Positions 1-23,300 of a stretch of DNA of 64,000 nt are shown here, in pieces. The DNA is taken from assembly GCF_000003815.2 (NCBI RefSeq), contig NC_049980.1, positions 14,240,405 through 14,304,404 of the forward strand. Reading direction: 5' to 3'. A program made the position numbers and the translations under genes. Under the pieces are notes generated by a model. That model did no database searches. It was given only the letters and a program-made list of their open reading frames with translations, and was not told where the DNA came from. Origin of the DNA: Branchiostoma floridae (lineage: Eukaryota; Chordata; Leptocardii; Amphioxiformes; Branchiostomatidae). Positions within the stretch are counted from its first letter, which is position 1. Each line of letters starts with the position of its first letter.

Positions 1-395
1 TTCCTCACTATACTCAGGTGAAAAATGAGTACCTAGCTTCGGCTAGGGCCGTCCCTCGGATAGGACGTTAAATGGAGGTCCCGTGTATGGGGAGAGTCAC
101 ACCCCATGCACGTTAAAGAACCCCCACACGTGCGATGGTGCGGTGTGAGATGGAACAAACCCTTCTGTCTGGAGTTGGTGATTCACTTCAAATCACCCGG
201 TTGGAGGCCTGGCGAACCTCCATACCGTATCAGCCAGCGAAAGGGTATATCACCCCGTAAGGGGCGGTGTAACCCCGCCGCGTGTAGACATGTGCGAACA
301 TGTGCACATGTGTGTATGGCGGCTTTGAAAAGGTGTTCTTAACACCTGTTTCGCCATACCCTCCAAATGGAGAATCCTAATAAATAAATAAATAG
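1..395. repeat. SINE-like dispersed repeat, copy 1 (cut by window edge)
   Basis: The core at about 17-130 contains CTTCGGCTAGGGCCGT, a GGACGTTAAATGGAGGTCCC block and CACGTTAAAGAACCC. It recurs at 24895-25010 and more weakly at 29245-29310. The right end is a short ATAAATAAATAA tail at about 378-394, as expected of a retroposed short element. Copy 3 carries a tRNA-B-box-like upstream part, so a tRNA-derived SINE is the best reading. The SINE name and subfamily are not known to me. There is no coding potential worth calling. Confidence 0.65.
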
Positions 396-1738
396 AATGC
401 CAAAGGAGTTAGCTGGCCGAGGATAGTTTGGTTTGCGACCCAGCTCGTCTAGTATATAATATATTATCTGTCTTTATTTCTCCATTTTCTGTTATTTTCC
501 AGCAACCTGGTAGAGGCTAAGTCTTTAATACGGACCTCATACAGACTTGAATATATACACAAGTGTGAACCCACCCTAAGGCCCCGTTTACACTTGTTCG
601 TATATTCAAGTCAGAAAATTTACCTAAGCCAAAATTGTCAATACGTAACTCATATACGAACTTGAATATAGGCACACATTTTAATGGGGTCTAATATTGC
701 AGCTATAGTCCGCTCATTTATAATCCAAGCAGAATATAACTTTTCCGAGCTTCATTTGACAGAAATTTACCGTCTGATGGTGCAGACAATTCTGCAAGAC
801 TAGTAGGCAACGTCGCCGACCAACACCGTTGCTCACGAATAACAGCCAACTATACTCTGGGGGTAATTCGGGAGGCAATGCCGTGACGGTAGCTCGATGA
901 GACAACAGTGTATAAAGTGTACATTGAAAGTTCAACTGCTTGTAAGATTATTCATAGCGAGCCATGGCAATTATGAACTGTATACATCGTACCGCGGAAG
1001 ACCTGTCAAGAGGTGAGAACGGACTTCCATGGGTGTGGTCACCTTGATGAAATCAACTCAGTTACTCATAAAAGTATCTATAGATATTTCAGCCTCAAGA
1101 AGATACGGTTTTGCATTTGTGCCGAATGTCATTGTGTACAATGTAAAATGAAGCTGCTATGACGCTAATGGCTTTCTAACCCACCCTCATACGATAAAAA
1201 TGAAATCAATCAACGGAACGTCTAAAGTTCGTCTTTGTATTTATTCTGGCACTTTATTAATTACAGTCATATTTACGTTAAACCTAAAGCTCTCTTTGCC
1301 TTGTAAATGTATTTGACGGTGATTTGATTTAAACATTAGTGAATGTGCACCTACCGCCAACCAGTTACCGTGTAATGCAAAAAGAAAGATATAGGAGAAG
1401 ATACAGTATATAGAAAGAACAGCTTTTCCAACGCTCCTTGGAACAGTTCATGTATTTGCCGTTAGGGGGCGTGTCTACTTCATAGACACACATGCTCATG
1501 ATTCTCATGACATCATGACATTTTTAAATAAGTTGATTACATTGCATGGTTAGAGTTAGAGTAAATAGGCACTAAATATCTAATGAAAAATGATATGTTA
1601 CAGAGATACAATCAGGATCAATTGAAATTTTCTCGGTAACATTCCTGGGTAAAATCGCTAACTCGGAAGTTTGACTTTCATGACGTTTTGTTACATCATA
1701 TTACGTTACTTCAGTGTGAAACATTGACATCGTCCACT
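396..1738. other. intergenic, no gene seen
   Basis: This is AT-rich sequence with no convincing coding exon on either strand. Around 575-670 are near-inverted words (GGCCCCGTTTACACTTG and repeated ATTCAAGT/ACTTGAAT motifs) that resemble a degraded MITE. The remainder could include the 3' untranslated region of the minus-strand acetyltransferase gene to the right. Confidence 0.4.
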
Positions 1739-2251
1739 CTAAGATGATACCTGTTTCTCCATGTTCTGTAACGTGCGGAACAAAAATGTCCCCGCACACA
1801 CACACTCAATAGGCTCCCCTATAGCTGTGTATCCAAGCTTCTCAAAGAAGTGCACTGCCTTCGCAGCACTCTGAACTCTGATTGGTCGAGGAAGGGACGA
1901 GGTCATCACTCTTTGTACGTGTTCTGTCATATGACGTCCATAACCCATCTGCTGAAAGTCCCTCTTCACAAAGAGAAATGTAAGCATATGATAATGTCTT
2001 GAACGGAAGTTGGAGCTGGGGTGAGTATCCTCCGGTAAGGCTGGCAAGACACTAGCCACTGCAATAGGCTGCTTGGTGTGTGGTCGCTCGTGTGGATGTG
2101 TGTGCTGGTATCCAAAGAAGATGCGGTTGTCTTCACCTGGAGAGAAGTTCTCGCCACACGTGTCCCTTGAGACTTGAACGAAAGTCCGCCTGTTCCTGTT
2201 ATTCCTCTCAACTTCCCTGATAATGAGCTGAGGCACATTTGATGCCTGCAT
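1739..2251 (-). CDS. GNAT-family N-acetyltransferase-like protein
   Basis: This is an uninterrupted 170-residue reading frame. Its C-terminal half looks like the GNAT acetyl-CoA fold: a hydrophobic strand (LTFLFV) runs into the pyrophosphate-binding loop motif RDFQQMGYGRHM, matching the family pattern Q/R-x-x-G-x-G/A. A helix follows, then the late-fold segment AVHFFEKLGYTAIGEP, the 'single Phe-Glu-Lys-x-Gly-(Y/F)' stretch typical of GNAT C-termini. The N-terminal half is polar and not recognisable. Substrate and role cannot be inferred. The start was chosen as the first ATG of the open frame; no upstream exon was found, so the gene may be intronless. It is divergent from MAPK15, with about 2 kb between them. 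Confidence 0.65.
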   Translation of the reverse strand: MQASNVPQLIIREVERNNRNRRTFVQVSRDTCGENFSPGEDNRIFFGYQHTHPHERPHTKQPIAVASVLPALPEDTHPSSNFRSRHYHMLTFLFVKRDFQQMGYGRHMTEHVQRVMTSSLPRPIRVQSAAKAVHFFEKLGYTAIGEPIECVCAGTFLFRTLQNMEKQVSS

Positions 2252-4212
2252 GGTCAGAATTAGGTCACTTTTTTCCAGACACAGCCTTTATGTGAGAGGA
2301 GGGTATTTGAAGCCACAACCTACAGAAGTACACACAAAAAATAAGCCTAAAACATTCAACCATCACTTTCTTGATTACCATATCAAAATGTTCTTAAAAG
2401 GATAAGTGTCAGACAGGAAGTGGATACAGACCTAAAGCTATTCATCTTGGATTATTCAGATTAGAAAGGAAGGCTTAACTGTTAACCTGCTTGTAGAAAT
2501 ATGATATTAATATGAGATGCTGATTGAAGATTGGATGGTCTTCCTGCAGTCTGCCAAGCTTCAACCACCTCCAGACCACGGTTGGGAGTCATCAATCAGC
2601 AAGGTGAACTGAAGTTGGGATTTGGTAAGAGAAGTTTGCTACTTTATAAAATTGTCTATTAAACTATAGATTTTTTTAAAATCCAAATTTGGAAAGTCAT
2701 ATTTTGCTTGGGTGTGATCAGAAGTCATTAGAGCTAACTGTAGAATAAAATGGACTCCAGGCTACTCCAACACTGACCTCGGTTAGGAACGAAGTACAAA
2801 AATGTAATTCAAATGAATGCAAATGTGGGGAGTGCAAAATAAGCAATGTCTACGCACTACTCTCTCTAAACGCCAACCAAAGACACTATGGAGCCAAACC
2901 AATCATCTGAGGTCATGGGGACTGACACCCCAGTTTCTTTCATTTCTCAAAACCAGATTGGACAAGTCTATCAACTGTTCTGGGCTGAAGCAGAAAAAAA
3001 AAGTTTGTACAGAAATTAAAATATCAATAGAGTTTCAGTTTTTACAACATCTCAGATTCTATTGCTTCTTCTTGAAGAAATACTTTTTTTTTTCAGAAGC
3101 AACATGCCAAATATTCTCTTGGAATTAAACCGATTACCGATTACAGGCTCATACCGTACCTGACTGTGTTACGCAAAGGTGCCTTGGGGTTCACCCCACC
3201 CCAGTGGCGTTGCCAAAAAAATACAAGTTCAACTCGGCGATCCTCGGGTGCTACAAATTATGTAAGGAGACATGTCACCAGGTAAAATAGCGTTAAATGT
3301 AACAACGTTAGGGGCAAATAACGTTACTGTTCATTTGGACCGATCCTGACAATCCATCACAATTAATTAGCAGCTAAACCAATAATAGCATGGCAATTAC
3401 CGGTTCGACCAATCAAGGAGGTGATATAACCTCCGTGGACCAATAAGAGTCGCCCAATGAAAATGATGCCGTAACTATTAGTGAGACCAAGGTTTTTTTT
3501 AACCTCATTGGTGAGACCGGTATAAAAGCATGCCCGTCAAATATTTCGTTTCAATGTAATTTGCATCCCCATGTTTAGACGGAGTGGATCAAATGTCATG
3601 TTGAAGTATCATTGATTTAAACGAGATTTTAAAAGAATTGGTAAATATTGCAACCCAGTATCCCCGTTATCCAATTGTTAGAAACTCTTCCCTATGTTTG
3701 GAATGGTTTGAAACATAAAAACTTACCACAGAACTCACATTTGCCTAAATGGTGTTACTTTTCACGGGATGGCCAAGTTGATAGATCTTGGTGGAATCAT
3801 CTTCCGAATCAACAGGAAGTCACTACACGGAAAGTACCGAAGACTGCCGATGGTTGCCGAAGTAAGTTGCTATGGAGACAAAACATTTGCTCGGGACGTT
3901 ATTTCCGTTTCCCATCAGGCTTTGTGTCCTGATAGCTGAGCACGGGTCAGCGGAAATATTCCTCCGCGCCTGTTTAAAAAGTAGCCAGACGACGAAAAAA
4001 TGCTCATCCTAGAATCAAAAAGAAGTAAAATGTCATTCAATGTACTTATATATATTATGAATTTGCTATAGGGAACGCAAAATGTCCAGTTTCGATACGT
4101 TTGGGAGAGAATTATTTTCCCTCTCGCACGGATAATAGGTGTGGTTAGGGCATATTAGAACACGGAAGCGGAATTTCTGAGCTGCTGGATTTCATTGACA
4201 AAATCTGACAAG
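2252..4212. other. intergenic between divergent genes
   Basis: This segment separates the minus-strand GNAT-like gene from plus-strand MAPK15. No coding exon is convincing. A short open stretch at 3648-3932 has no recognisable content and may be 5' untranslated sequence. The notable feature is the CCAAT/TATA cluster listed separately. Confidence 0.4.
3377..3530 (+). promoter_or_regulatory. CCAAT-box cluster with TATA box
   Basis: Within about 150 bp there are several CCAAT or inverted ATTGG words (ACCAAT near 3378, GACCAATC near 3408, GACCAATA near 3439, CCCAATG near 3455, CATTGG near 3506). They are followed by TATAAAAG at 3521-3528. Spacing and orientation suit a plus-strand RNA polymerase II promoter starting near 3550. 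That would give MAPK15 a long 5' leader, or the cluster could drive an unseen transcript. Function is inferred from motifs only. Confidence 0.4.
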
Positions 4213-14492
<10,280 letters not shown>

Positions 14493-16196
14493 AACATTTA
14501 TGATTTATAGCCATGAACTCTTTTATTCCCTATGTTGAGTGTACAGTGTACAAACTGTAAAATCATTTTTTTTTGGGGGGGGGAGACAGTTATAGTAGCT
14601 ACCATCACATGTGTGGGAGTGGAATATCAATATTTGAATGAAAGCCAGGTACTATTAACTTGTTCATATTTTTATCAAGCCTTAATGAAGAAGTATGTAC
14701 ATTCTTCTATATTGTGAAACATAACTATTCACTTGTCTCTACAAGGTATATTGGTCCAACATGAGTCATTTGAATGTTTGATTTTTCTGTCCTCAGTGTA
14801 TTTATCAGTGTTACAAGTCTTTCTTTTCTCACAAGTCTTTCTTTTTAACTTGTCTTCTTAAGTGATTGTGTCTAAGATGAATTAAGTCTTGCTGCTATGT
14901 TAAGTGTTGTACTAGTATAATGTAAAAACTTTTAAACATTGTATCCCAGCAAGGCCAAGTGGTCATACCTGTATATACAAGAGATTTGTGGTGGAAATTC
15001 ATTCTCTATCTTATGGTACTGCAACTGAATCACTGTTTGGTTACTTAATGATAGGCAGATAGTGGATGATAGTTCCATTTCAGATGTTGTATAAGCTATT
15101 CATATACATATAACACATCCTTATCCAATGGTTGTTTAGTTGAAGTTTCAAATGCTGTGAAATATTCGTAATAAGCTTTGTGATTGGTGAGTAATTCCCA
15201 CCAATCACAGCATAGTCACATTGAGTGACAGGTGGATTTCACAATCGGTGTTTGCAAGGTATCAGAAGCTGCTGACAATCACTTTATATCTCGTGGAAGC
15301 AATAACTGCAGGGGTCAGATTCGGTAATCTTGGGTTGTATACGATATGTCATTCCAGAAAAAGTCTCAAATAATGAGTAGTGATCTGTATATATTGTGAA
15401 GTATGTTGCTTGTAGGTTAACTTTCTGTTGTGATACTCTACCTGAACTATGTATGAGTGTTTCGCTGCATAGTCAGTTATATATGCTTGTTTTCTGCCTT
15501 GTATTTTATTCCCTCCTCTACAAGATGATCTTTTTATTGTATGTGAAAATACAACAGCTGCCAATGAACTAGGAGGGGAAAGCTGTTGCGACATTGCTCC
15601 TTCTCACGTATCAAATCCCTACTGCCCCTTTCCACCAGAGTCTGTGATCACTCAGTGACTTCTCTGCAACCAAACAGTTGACAGATCACTGCAAGAAAAT
15701 TATAGATAAGGATGAATCTTTTTACATTTTGTATGTTTTGTTGCCCTTACAAGTGCATCTTGCATCACATTTCAGTTATAAGTTCTAGTATCACACAAGT
15801 CCAATTTTGGTCACTGAAGTCACTCGCTGTTTAGTGGAAAGGGGGTATCAGCTGAAAAAGAGGTTAGAATATCAGTTAAATGTATTCTTACCTATTGATG
15901 TTTTTAGAGTCGGTGCAAATTGATCTTGTCAGCTATGGTAAGAACTTTTCAAGTACATGTACTTGGCACTAAGTGAATGCCTGTCAAACCTATGAAGTTG
16001 TTTTGGTTGCCATTTTCTCACAGTATTGTATAATGTAAGAAAAAAGCTTGTTTTCTTTGGCTTAATTCCAATGTATATGTATTGTGGCATGCCATATGAC
16101 ATCTTTTATATAAGAAATTATTTCAAGGTACTAGCTAGGTAGGTAGTTGTTGATTTTTCTTCATGTAACATAGCCTTTTAACTTGACGTGAATAAA
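14493..16196 (+). terminator. MAPK15 3' flank with poly(A) signal
   Basis: This is non-coding sequence after the MAPK15 stop. The first well-placed canonical plus-strand signal that I noticed is AATAAA at 16191-16196. A 3' untranslated region of up to about 1.7 kb is therefore possible. A MITE sits inside it (listed separately). The poly(A) choice is inference. Confidence 0.4.
15618..15849. mobile_element. MITE with CCCCTTTCCAC termini
   Basis: The left end reads TGCCCCTTTCCACCAGAG and the right end GTTTAGTGGAAAGGGGG, an imperfect terminal inverted repeat. A subterminal CACTCAGTGAC/GTCACTGAAGTCACT pair lies inside. Related sequence (ATCACACAAGTCCAATTTTGG) recurs at about 17850-17880 and 32872-32900. 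It is non-coding and short, so it is read as a non-autonomous DNA transposon. Confidence 0.6.
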
Positions 16197-17390
16197 GAGA
16201 TTTTCAAAGGAGTTTACAGGTGTATGAAAGGTAATACATAATGTATTAGTGTTGTTTGAATGTGTATTCACTTTCTAATTCATGCTGACTTTTGCAAGTA
16301 ACGTTTACAAGCAATGCAAGGACACATCTTTTTTGTCAACATAAAAGATACTGCTCTTCGTTTAAAGTCTCGGGGGTTATTTCTCAACAATGATTAGGAG
16401 CACCGTGCTGTAAAGAAAGAACAGTGTCAGCTTGAGCAGAAGAAGTGCTGTGAACTCGTGAAATTTCTTGAAGGGAACATAAAGTATCTCGTGTGACGGT
16501 GTGTACAGTAACTGAAACTCAGGACGTGCAGAATCCATAGCCTTGGCATATATGTTTACACACACACTCACTTAATGGTTAATGTGGGTACTACCCCGTG
16601 CTAGGGACAACAACTGATTGTATGATGACAAAGCTGACCTGTCAATATTGACGAAACGGCTGTAGACTTTGTAACGCAAACATCGGAACACTGGTGATGT
16701 TTATCCTCTCCCTTACTGTATGATTCTGTAGATGTTGTACCAGACGACTCCATTTGCAAACAAATTCTATATCATCGACAAGACCTTTTCCCCTGAAAAA
16801 TTTAGCACAGTAAATAACAGGACCTACACCTACTTAATTTCTTTTTCAAATACATCCGTATATATATTTTCTTGTGAACCAATGATGCCTAATATTGGGG
16901 GGGGGGGGGGGGGCTTACCTCATGTTTAGTGGTGTAGACCTTCAATAGAATATGCAAATGTTCATTTAGGGTTATTACATTAAGTGAAGCAGATTTGAAT
17001 GCAAACGGTTGGTCGATGTCGCTATCAATTATACAGCCTTAGTCAGATACAAGTGATGTTTCATGCAACACCGTTGTAAGGACAACAGACTAACGAACAT
17101 CTAAGCCTTTCACGGCCATTGTCAATCTAAATGACGCCTGATGCCTAACAGCGCTCCTTAGTCTCTACCAGACTGACTACGTTGCCTATCATTTTCCAGG
17201 GAAGTTTTGCGACCAGAGGAGTTAGTCGGCCGGGAAACATGAATCTAAGCGACGACTGACTCACCTGGCCAATTTTTTAACGAATTCCACGATCCCTGCA
17301 AACCCATAGGAAGGCCTGTTGGAGGCTACCTAGTCCATGTGCACTACCGCCGTGAGTACGTCACTACCTGTAAGTTTTAACTTTTAAGCA
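16197..17390. other. intergenic, no gene seen
   Basis: No exon is recognisable. It holds an 18-base run of G at 16896-16913. The last part, with the sequence just before 17391, is the probable promoter and 5' leader of the glutaredoxin-DEP-DUF547 gene. I see no clear TATA box there. Confidence 0.4.
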
Positions 17391-20300
17391 ATGGCGCAAA
17401 GCATGCAGATCAAGGGACGGGTCATCATCTACACCGTACACGGCTGTCCGAGCTGCGTGGCAGCGAAGAACAGACTGGCTCGCCTCGGTGTCCCTTATGT
17501 GGAGGTCAATCTGGACGACTACGAGTCACAGGAGCGGCAAACTCTCGTGAACAGGACGGGGAAGCGCAGTATGCCACAGATCTTTTTCAACGGTATATTC
17601 GTGGGCGGATACGACGATCTGGCGACACTGGTAAGACCGTAAGAGTCTAGATTTCAGTTGCACCTACATGCTCGTATATGTAGGTGTTTGATCATCCAAC
17701 ATCCTTTCCACCAAACCGTTGAGCGATCTAAAAGACCAAACATTTTACAGATCGCTCAACAGATTTTCAGACAACGTATCATTTTGTGTTTTGTTGTCTT
17801 TTGCATCATACTTTCAGATACAAAATGTAGTGCATCATATTCAAATCATAACACAAGGGTCACACAAATCTAATTTTGGTCGCTCCGCGGTCGCTCAGTG
17901 AACGTTGACAAGGCTAAGGGAAATGGGGTCTGAGGAACTGTACATAAGAGTTCCCGTGGACCAGCATAGTCTGCAATTTCGTTACAAACTGCTTGTTAGA
18001 TTAACGGACGTTGAAATGTCAGACCGGATGAGTGAAGTTTTATCAGTGTCCACACACTTCTGGCATTCTACATAGCGAATGCGGATGATTTTCAGATGTT
18101 TGCCAAGTTCGAAACATGCCAACGTTGTCATACATTGCACATGGCTAATGAGACCACTTCACTAGACAAGGATATCCTAGATATGTATCCTTCATCTAGA
18201 CTGGTACACATATAATATTACTTGTTAGATTCTCAAAATGATCATATGGCATATGAAAAGAGGTTAAAGTATCATGCATGAAACACCATTGAATAAAGAC
18301 CTGCTCTACATTTTTGAAAATTGGTGTAATAAAATGAAGTGTCAATAAGATGTCTAAAAATACTGGTATATGTGGAATATTCTGTTAGACGTTTATGTAC
18401 AAAATCAATCAGGACGAAGAAAGTCAAAGAAGTGTCAGTAAATGCGTTCTAATTGATACGTATTATTACGCAGCAGCTAGGTTAAACCTTTAATCAAGCT
18501 TTACAACCGAGGCTGCACAAAACATTAGATCTTGCCAAGTGTTTACTATCAAACACCGCCACTTGTGCACACATACATTATTCTCATGGGCAAATGCATT
18601 TTAGCCAGTCCATGACGACGATTTCCGTAAGTTTTATGATGTTGAAAATAAGCACTCAATTTAGTTGGAAAGTGCGATACCAGGCTATTATCTCCTTTAA
18701 AATAGAACCTGCAAACTTTTTTCGCGAGCGCTACACCTGTCCCGCGCGCCACAGACAGGTGGTCAATAGGTCAATCGATTTGATTTTGGAGGATAACCAA
18801 TCAGAGGAGTTATGCAAATGAGCACATATGCTATTGAGGACAGCGGTATAATTGGAGATATTATCACAAAAGGCGCGCAGTTTGACTTGGGGAGGAAAAG
18901 CAACAGGTGGTTGGGAGAAACAGGTGGAAAGTTGGGTAGAAATGGGGAAAGTGGGAAGGAAATGAAGTGGTTGAGATATGAAAGGATAGTACTAGTAGTA
19001 TCTTTACAATAAACAACCCTCCCATCCTCTTTCTTAGGCTCGGGGAAAGTATTCGTCTCACTCTCTGGTCAGGGATGGGGATTTTCCGCACTCCTTATCC
19101 CTCCATCACCTGGCTGGGGCGCAGGGGATGGGTGTGGGGGTGTGAATATTCCACTGTTCATCTCCTTAGTGGCTATATATAATATTGAAATAATCACATG
19201 TATTTTGAATAGAAAAATGATGAGCTACAAGCGCTGGTTGACGAAGTTATCCACTACGATGCTCCACCTACCGCTCCAGTCGTGCCTTGCATTGGTGCTA
19301 TTACCATGGGTATGTAACAATTCATGACGTTCATCGTTTTATCTTCTTACAAAGGCTTTTCAGTTGACGTCATCTGCGCCATGTTGGATTGCTGTGTGCG
19401 TCTTTAAGACGCAAGAAGATGTTACTGCTTGATCCAATTACCCGCCTATATCACATACGTTCGCTGAGGGATTCAAATTATAATCATTTTGACGTCAAAG
19501 AAAATCCTGTATGTCAATAACATTACCTTCCCTTAGACGGCAATGTTTTGAGTAGCGTTTGTAGATGGATTGATGCGAAATTGTGGCTAGCGCTAGGTCT
19601 TTTAATGAAAAATGATGAAAAGGTGGCGGCTTTACTTAGTACAGCAACAGAACCTCTGCGTTCTGGGCATGCTGTGGTCACCATTTAGTGTTGCAGATAG
19701 CTGTTGTGGTCAGGAAAAAGTGTCAAAAGTTTGTGCCCTCTTACATCTTCCTTGAAACTGCAGGGGCGTTTTAATTGTTGACTTTGAAACAATGTGAAGG
19801 GGGTGAATTTTCATGATTTTTTACCTGTAGGTAACGTTGTTTAACATCATGATAGAGACACTATGTAAATCATACAAAATAGGTATTTATCTGCACAATT
19901 GAAAATCTATACTTTAGTTGTGTTGAAGGGCATGAGTTTCAATCTCATAACGTATATAACTCGATTTGAGAGCAATATAGGATTTCGGACTCATAAATAC
20001 ACATTCCATCCTTAGGTTCGTCATTAACAGAACATCGTGACCGTGACCAGTACGCCCCAGTGGTGGAAGACTTGGCGAGGAGCGGATTGATACAGACACA
20101 CCGACGCGGCATCATGCTATACAGGAAGACTTTCGTGGCGGAGGAATTTGTTCAGTGGTTGTCCCTGAATGAGAAATATTCTTACGGTAAGGTGCTGAAA
20201 CAATCTGGCGCATAACGTAGCTTGTTATCCTTTCGAACCACAGAGTTTCTACAACTATGGTAAATCAAAATCTAATAGGTGTATCCTGTGGTTTTTGTCC

Positions 20301-23300
20301 CATTTTTGCGATGTATGTTAGATTTGTCCTACAACATTCGTTTTCAGACAAAAATAGAATATATGATTATACGTATTTCTTTTATATCCTGTGAACTCTT
20401 TGACGCAAATTACGGTAGGGGCATCCTGTAAAGGTTAGGTGAGACAGGTAGTTCAGTGTAATAGAACCAGCTGTTGCTGAGCCACATGCCGGTGTTCTAT
20501 GGCCTGCGAACTTCGTCGAAGGGCGGTTATACCGGCTTTACAAATACAGGTACAGATACAGATCAGATTCTAACTGCTATACAAATGCCATCGTAAATGT
20601 TGACTTTGCAAAAATAATGTGTACAACGTTTGTATGTTTAATAAAGATCACCAGGAGGCCAGAGCTGTTGGAGAGGAGTTACTGCGCCGTAAGTTTATCC
20701 GCCGTTTGACCCCAGAGGGCGACCATCATCAGTTCAGGGCGGACGCCATGTTGTATAGACTTTTGGATGATGAGGAATGGGAGGCTCTGAATGCCGGCCC
20801 AGTATCACTCAACATCACACGAGAAGGTACGGCACGGTTTCTCATAAGGTGCTGAACAAAGAAGTTAAGTATGACAATAACTGTGGCAGAACACCGATCG
20901 TCATTAAAAATTCGGGTGACTCAAACTGTTTTAGTTGAAGAACCGTTTTTATTTCTTTGAAATATATCTTACCAACTCTGATTAACTTTCATGTATGTAA
21001 TACCTGTAATGAAATTCGGTGAATCAGCAATAGTATGGTATACGTACTGATTCCATTGAGCAAATTGAATAAGTATAAATAAGCATTATTTGAGCTATGT
21101 ATGTCTATTTCGTGTGAACCAATGCAACATATGATACGACTACCAAATACCAAACTTGTACATGAACACTACCACCATACCTATGTATATATTGAATTTT
21201 TACAAATGGTAAGTAGTACATACGTATTCTTTGCAATATGTAATATCATAAGATGTGCTAACGCAATCATTCCGCAATGTTGATTCCACAGCTGTTGAGC
21301 TTTCTAAAGCGTTGCAAGTTCTGATGAAGAAAATCTACGCCCAGTACATATCGTCTGGCGGAAAGGTAAGGGAGTACCCATAATTCATATGTTTCTTTTA
21401 GCCAGCACCATGTGTAATTTAATCTTTGCTTTCTGTAAGGTCGAAGTCTAGGTATTGTACATGTACTGTGTTGTGACGGATCTTGACAAGGCTAGTGTGT
21501 TTTCCAGACTGTAGACTACCTTGGGATCGCGCGAGATCCAAACTTCAAAATCGTTGAGAGTGTGGCATACGAACTGCAGAGGGCTCGACTGGAAACGTTA
21601 AGCAAAGAAGAGACGACGGCATTCTTCATTAATATCTACAACTGCATTGTTATCCACTGGAATGTTAGGATGGGAAGCCCGGGTGGACTTTTATCTAGGG
21701 GAAAGGTACGTTGTACCCTGTTTACCCGTTATGCTGTTTTGCTGTTGTTGTTGTTTGGTATTGTTTTTGTCGACAACCGCAACAAATCCATAAACAAATT
21801 GGTATAGGTGATGAATTGTGTAATTTGACTAAAAGAAGACTGTTTAGCCTGGGTGCCATTCTATTTACAAGGCAGCGAGTATGGGAGCTCCGCTAGAATA
21901 TAGGTCTGGATGATACTCGGGGTAGGCGAAGTTGCTACTTACTAGAAAAGTTCTATTATAGATTACTTTCTCTGGATATATCTCGCTAGTACCTAATACT
22001 TACTGATTTGATTATGAAGTTTGTTGTATATCCGTACATATGTAAGAATACGACATATATTGAATAACAAGAGTACGTGTAACGTTAACGTTACTGGTTT
22101 AAGCAAAGACAGAAAGACAACTGTCCATTGGCCGCTCGTTAGAATATCAGTTTGTGGAAACGGGAGTTACTTACCTTCACACCCATGGAAAACAAAGGCA
22201 CATAATCATTCTGAGTAGAATATGCAGCACCAAAATGACGTTAGAGTATTTTGCTGGACGCAAACTAGAGTGTAGCCAAGCAACACCTTTTGCGTAAAAT
22301 GGACGGTTGCACAAACGTGTTCCAGAACATCGCACCGATCCTTAGAACGGCCCATTGTCGTTCTCAAGGAAACACCGAACGCTAAAAGAGAACACAACAA
22401 AACCGGTTGTGCCCGATCGAGACGATTCGAATAGACGGCAAGCTAGAAAGCATGGCCAAAACGTGCGGAAAGAGGAAGCGACTTGATCGCGGAGACAATC
22501 AAGTCCACTCAAAAGTTCGGAAAGTCGTGGACAGTTTGATTGACGCCAAGAAAACCACCGAGACGGCCGGTCAGGAGACGAAGAAGGCCTTCGTAGCGAA
22601 ACCTGACCCTCTCAAGGTGACCTTTGCGCAAAAGAAGACGTCTCCGAGCGGTTTTGGTAGCGCGTCCAGTCTTCTGCTTGATGGCGCGGTTGTCCTGTCA
22701 CCCCGAGACCAGCGGTGGTTCCAGATCAGGGGCTGGTGGGACCTGCGGCTTGACGCTGTCACGCCGGGATTGTTTATCAGCAACAGGTACCTTGATCGAC
22801 TTTAAAGTTTAAGAAATCAACCGTCAATTTTCAAACACCCTTCTATGTGTTAGGCTGTCCGCGTCTTTTAGGTTTGCAGTTCTTTCACTGGTCTTTTGAC
22901 AACGTTTCTTTACAGAGATTTACACGGATGTTTTCTTGTCTTGTAAGAAGACATGGCAAAGGTTCTGTCTGATGAAGAGCAATGTTAAATACTGAAACAT
23001 TCTGTCGTTAGGTCGTCCGTCGAAACCAAGAAGCGTTGTTGCACCCAATGAATGTTTTTTTTTTTTTTCATTTCTTAAGAGGGATGGACAAAGGTTTTGA
23101 ACGAGCAATATCTGACAATTAATTTTGTTGCTAGGTCGTCTGCTGAAGATCCATTGTTGCTGGAATATCACGGCATCACGCAGATCATTAACATGGCGGT
23201 ACAGGAGACCGACTGTCCCGTGAGGGGCGTCCGCTATCTGCACTTCCCCATAGAGGACTTCGTCACGGAAGATATAACCGGGTAATTTTTTTAAGACGGC

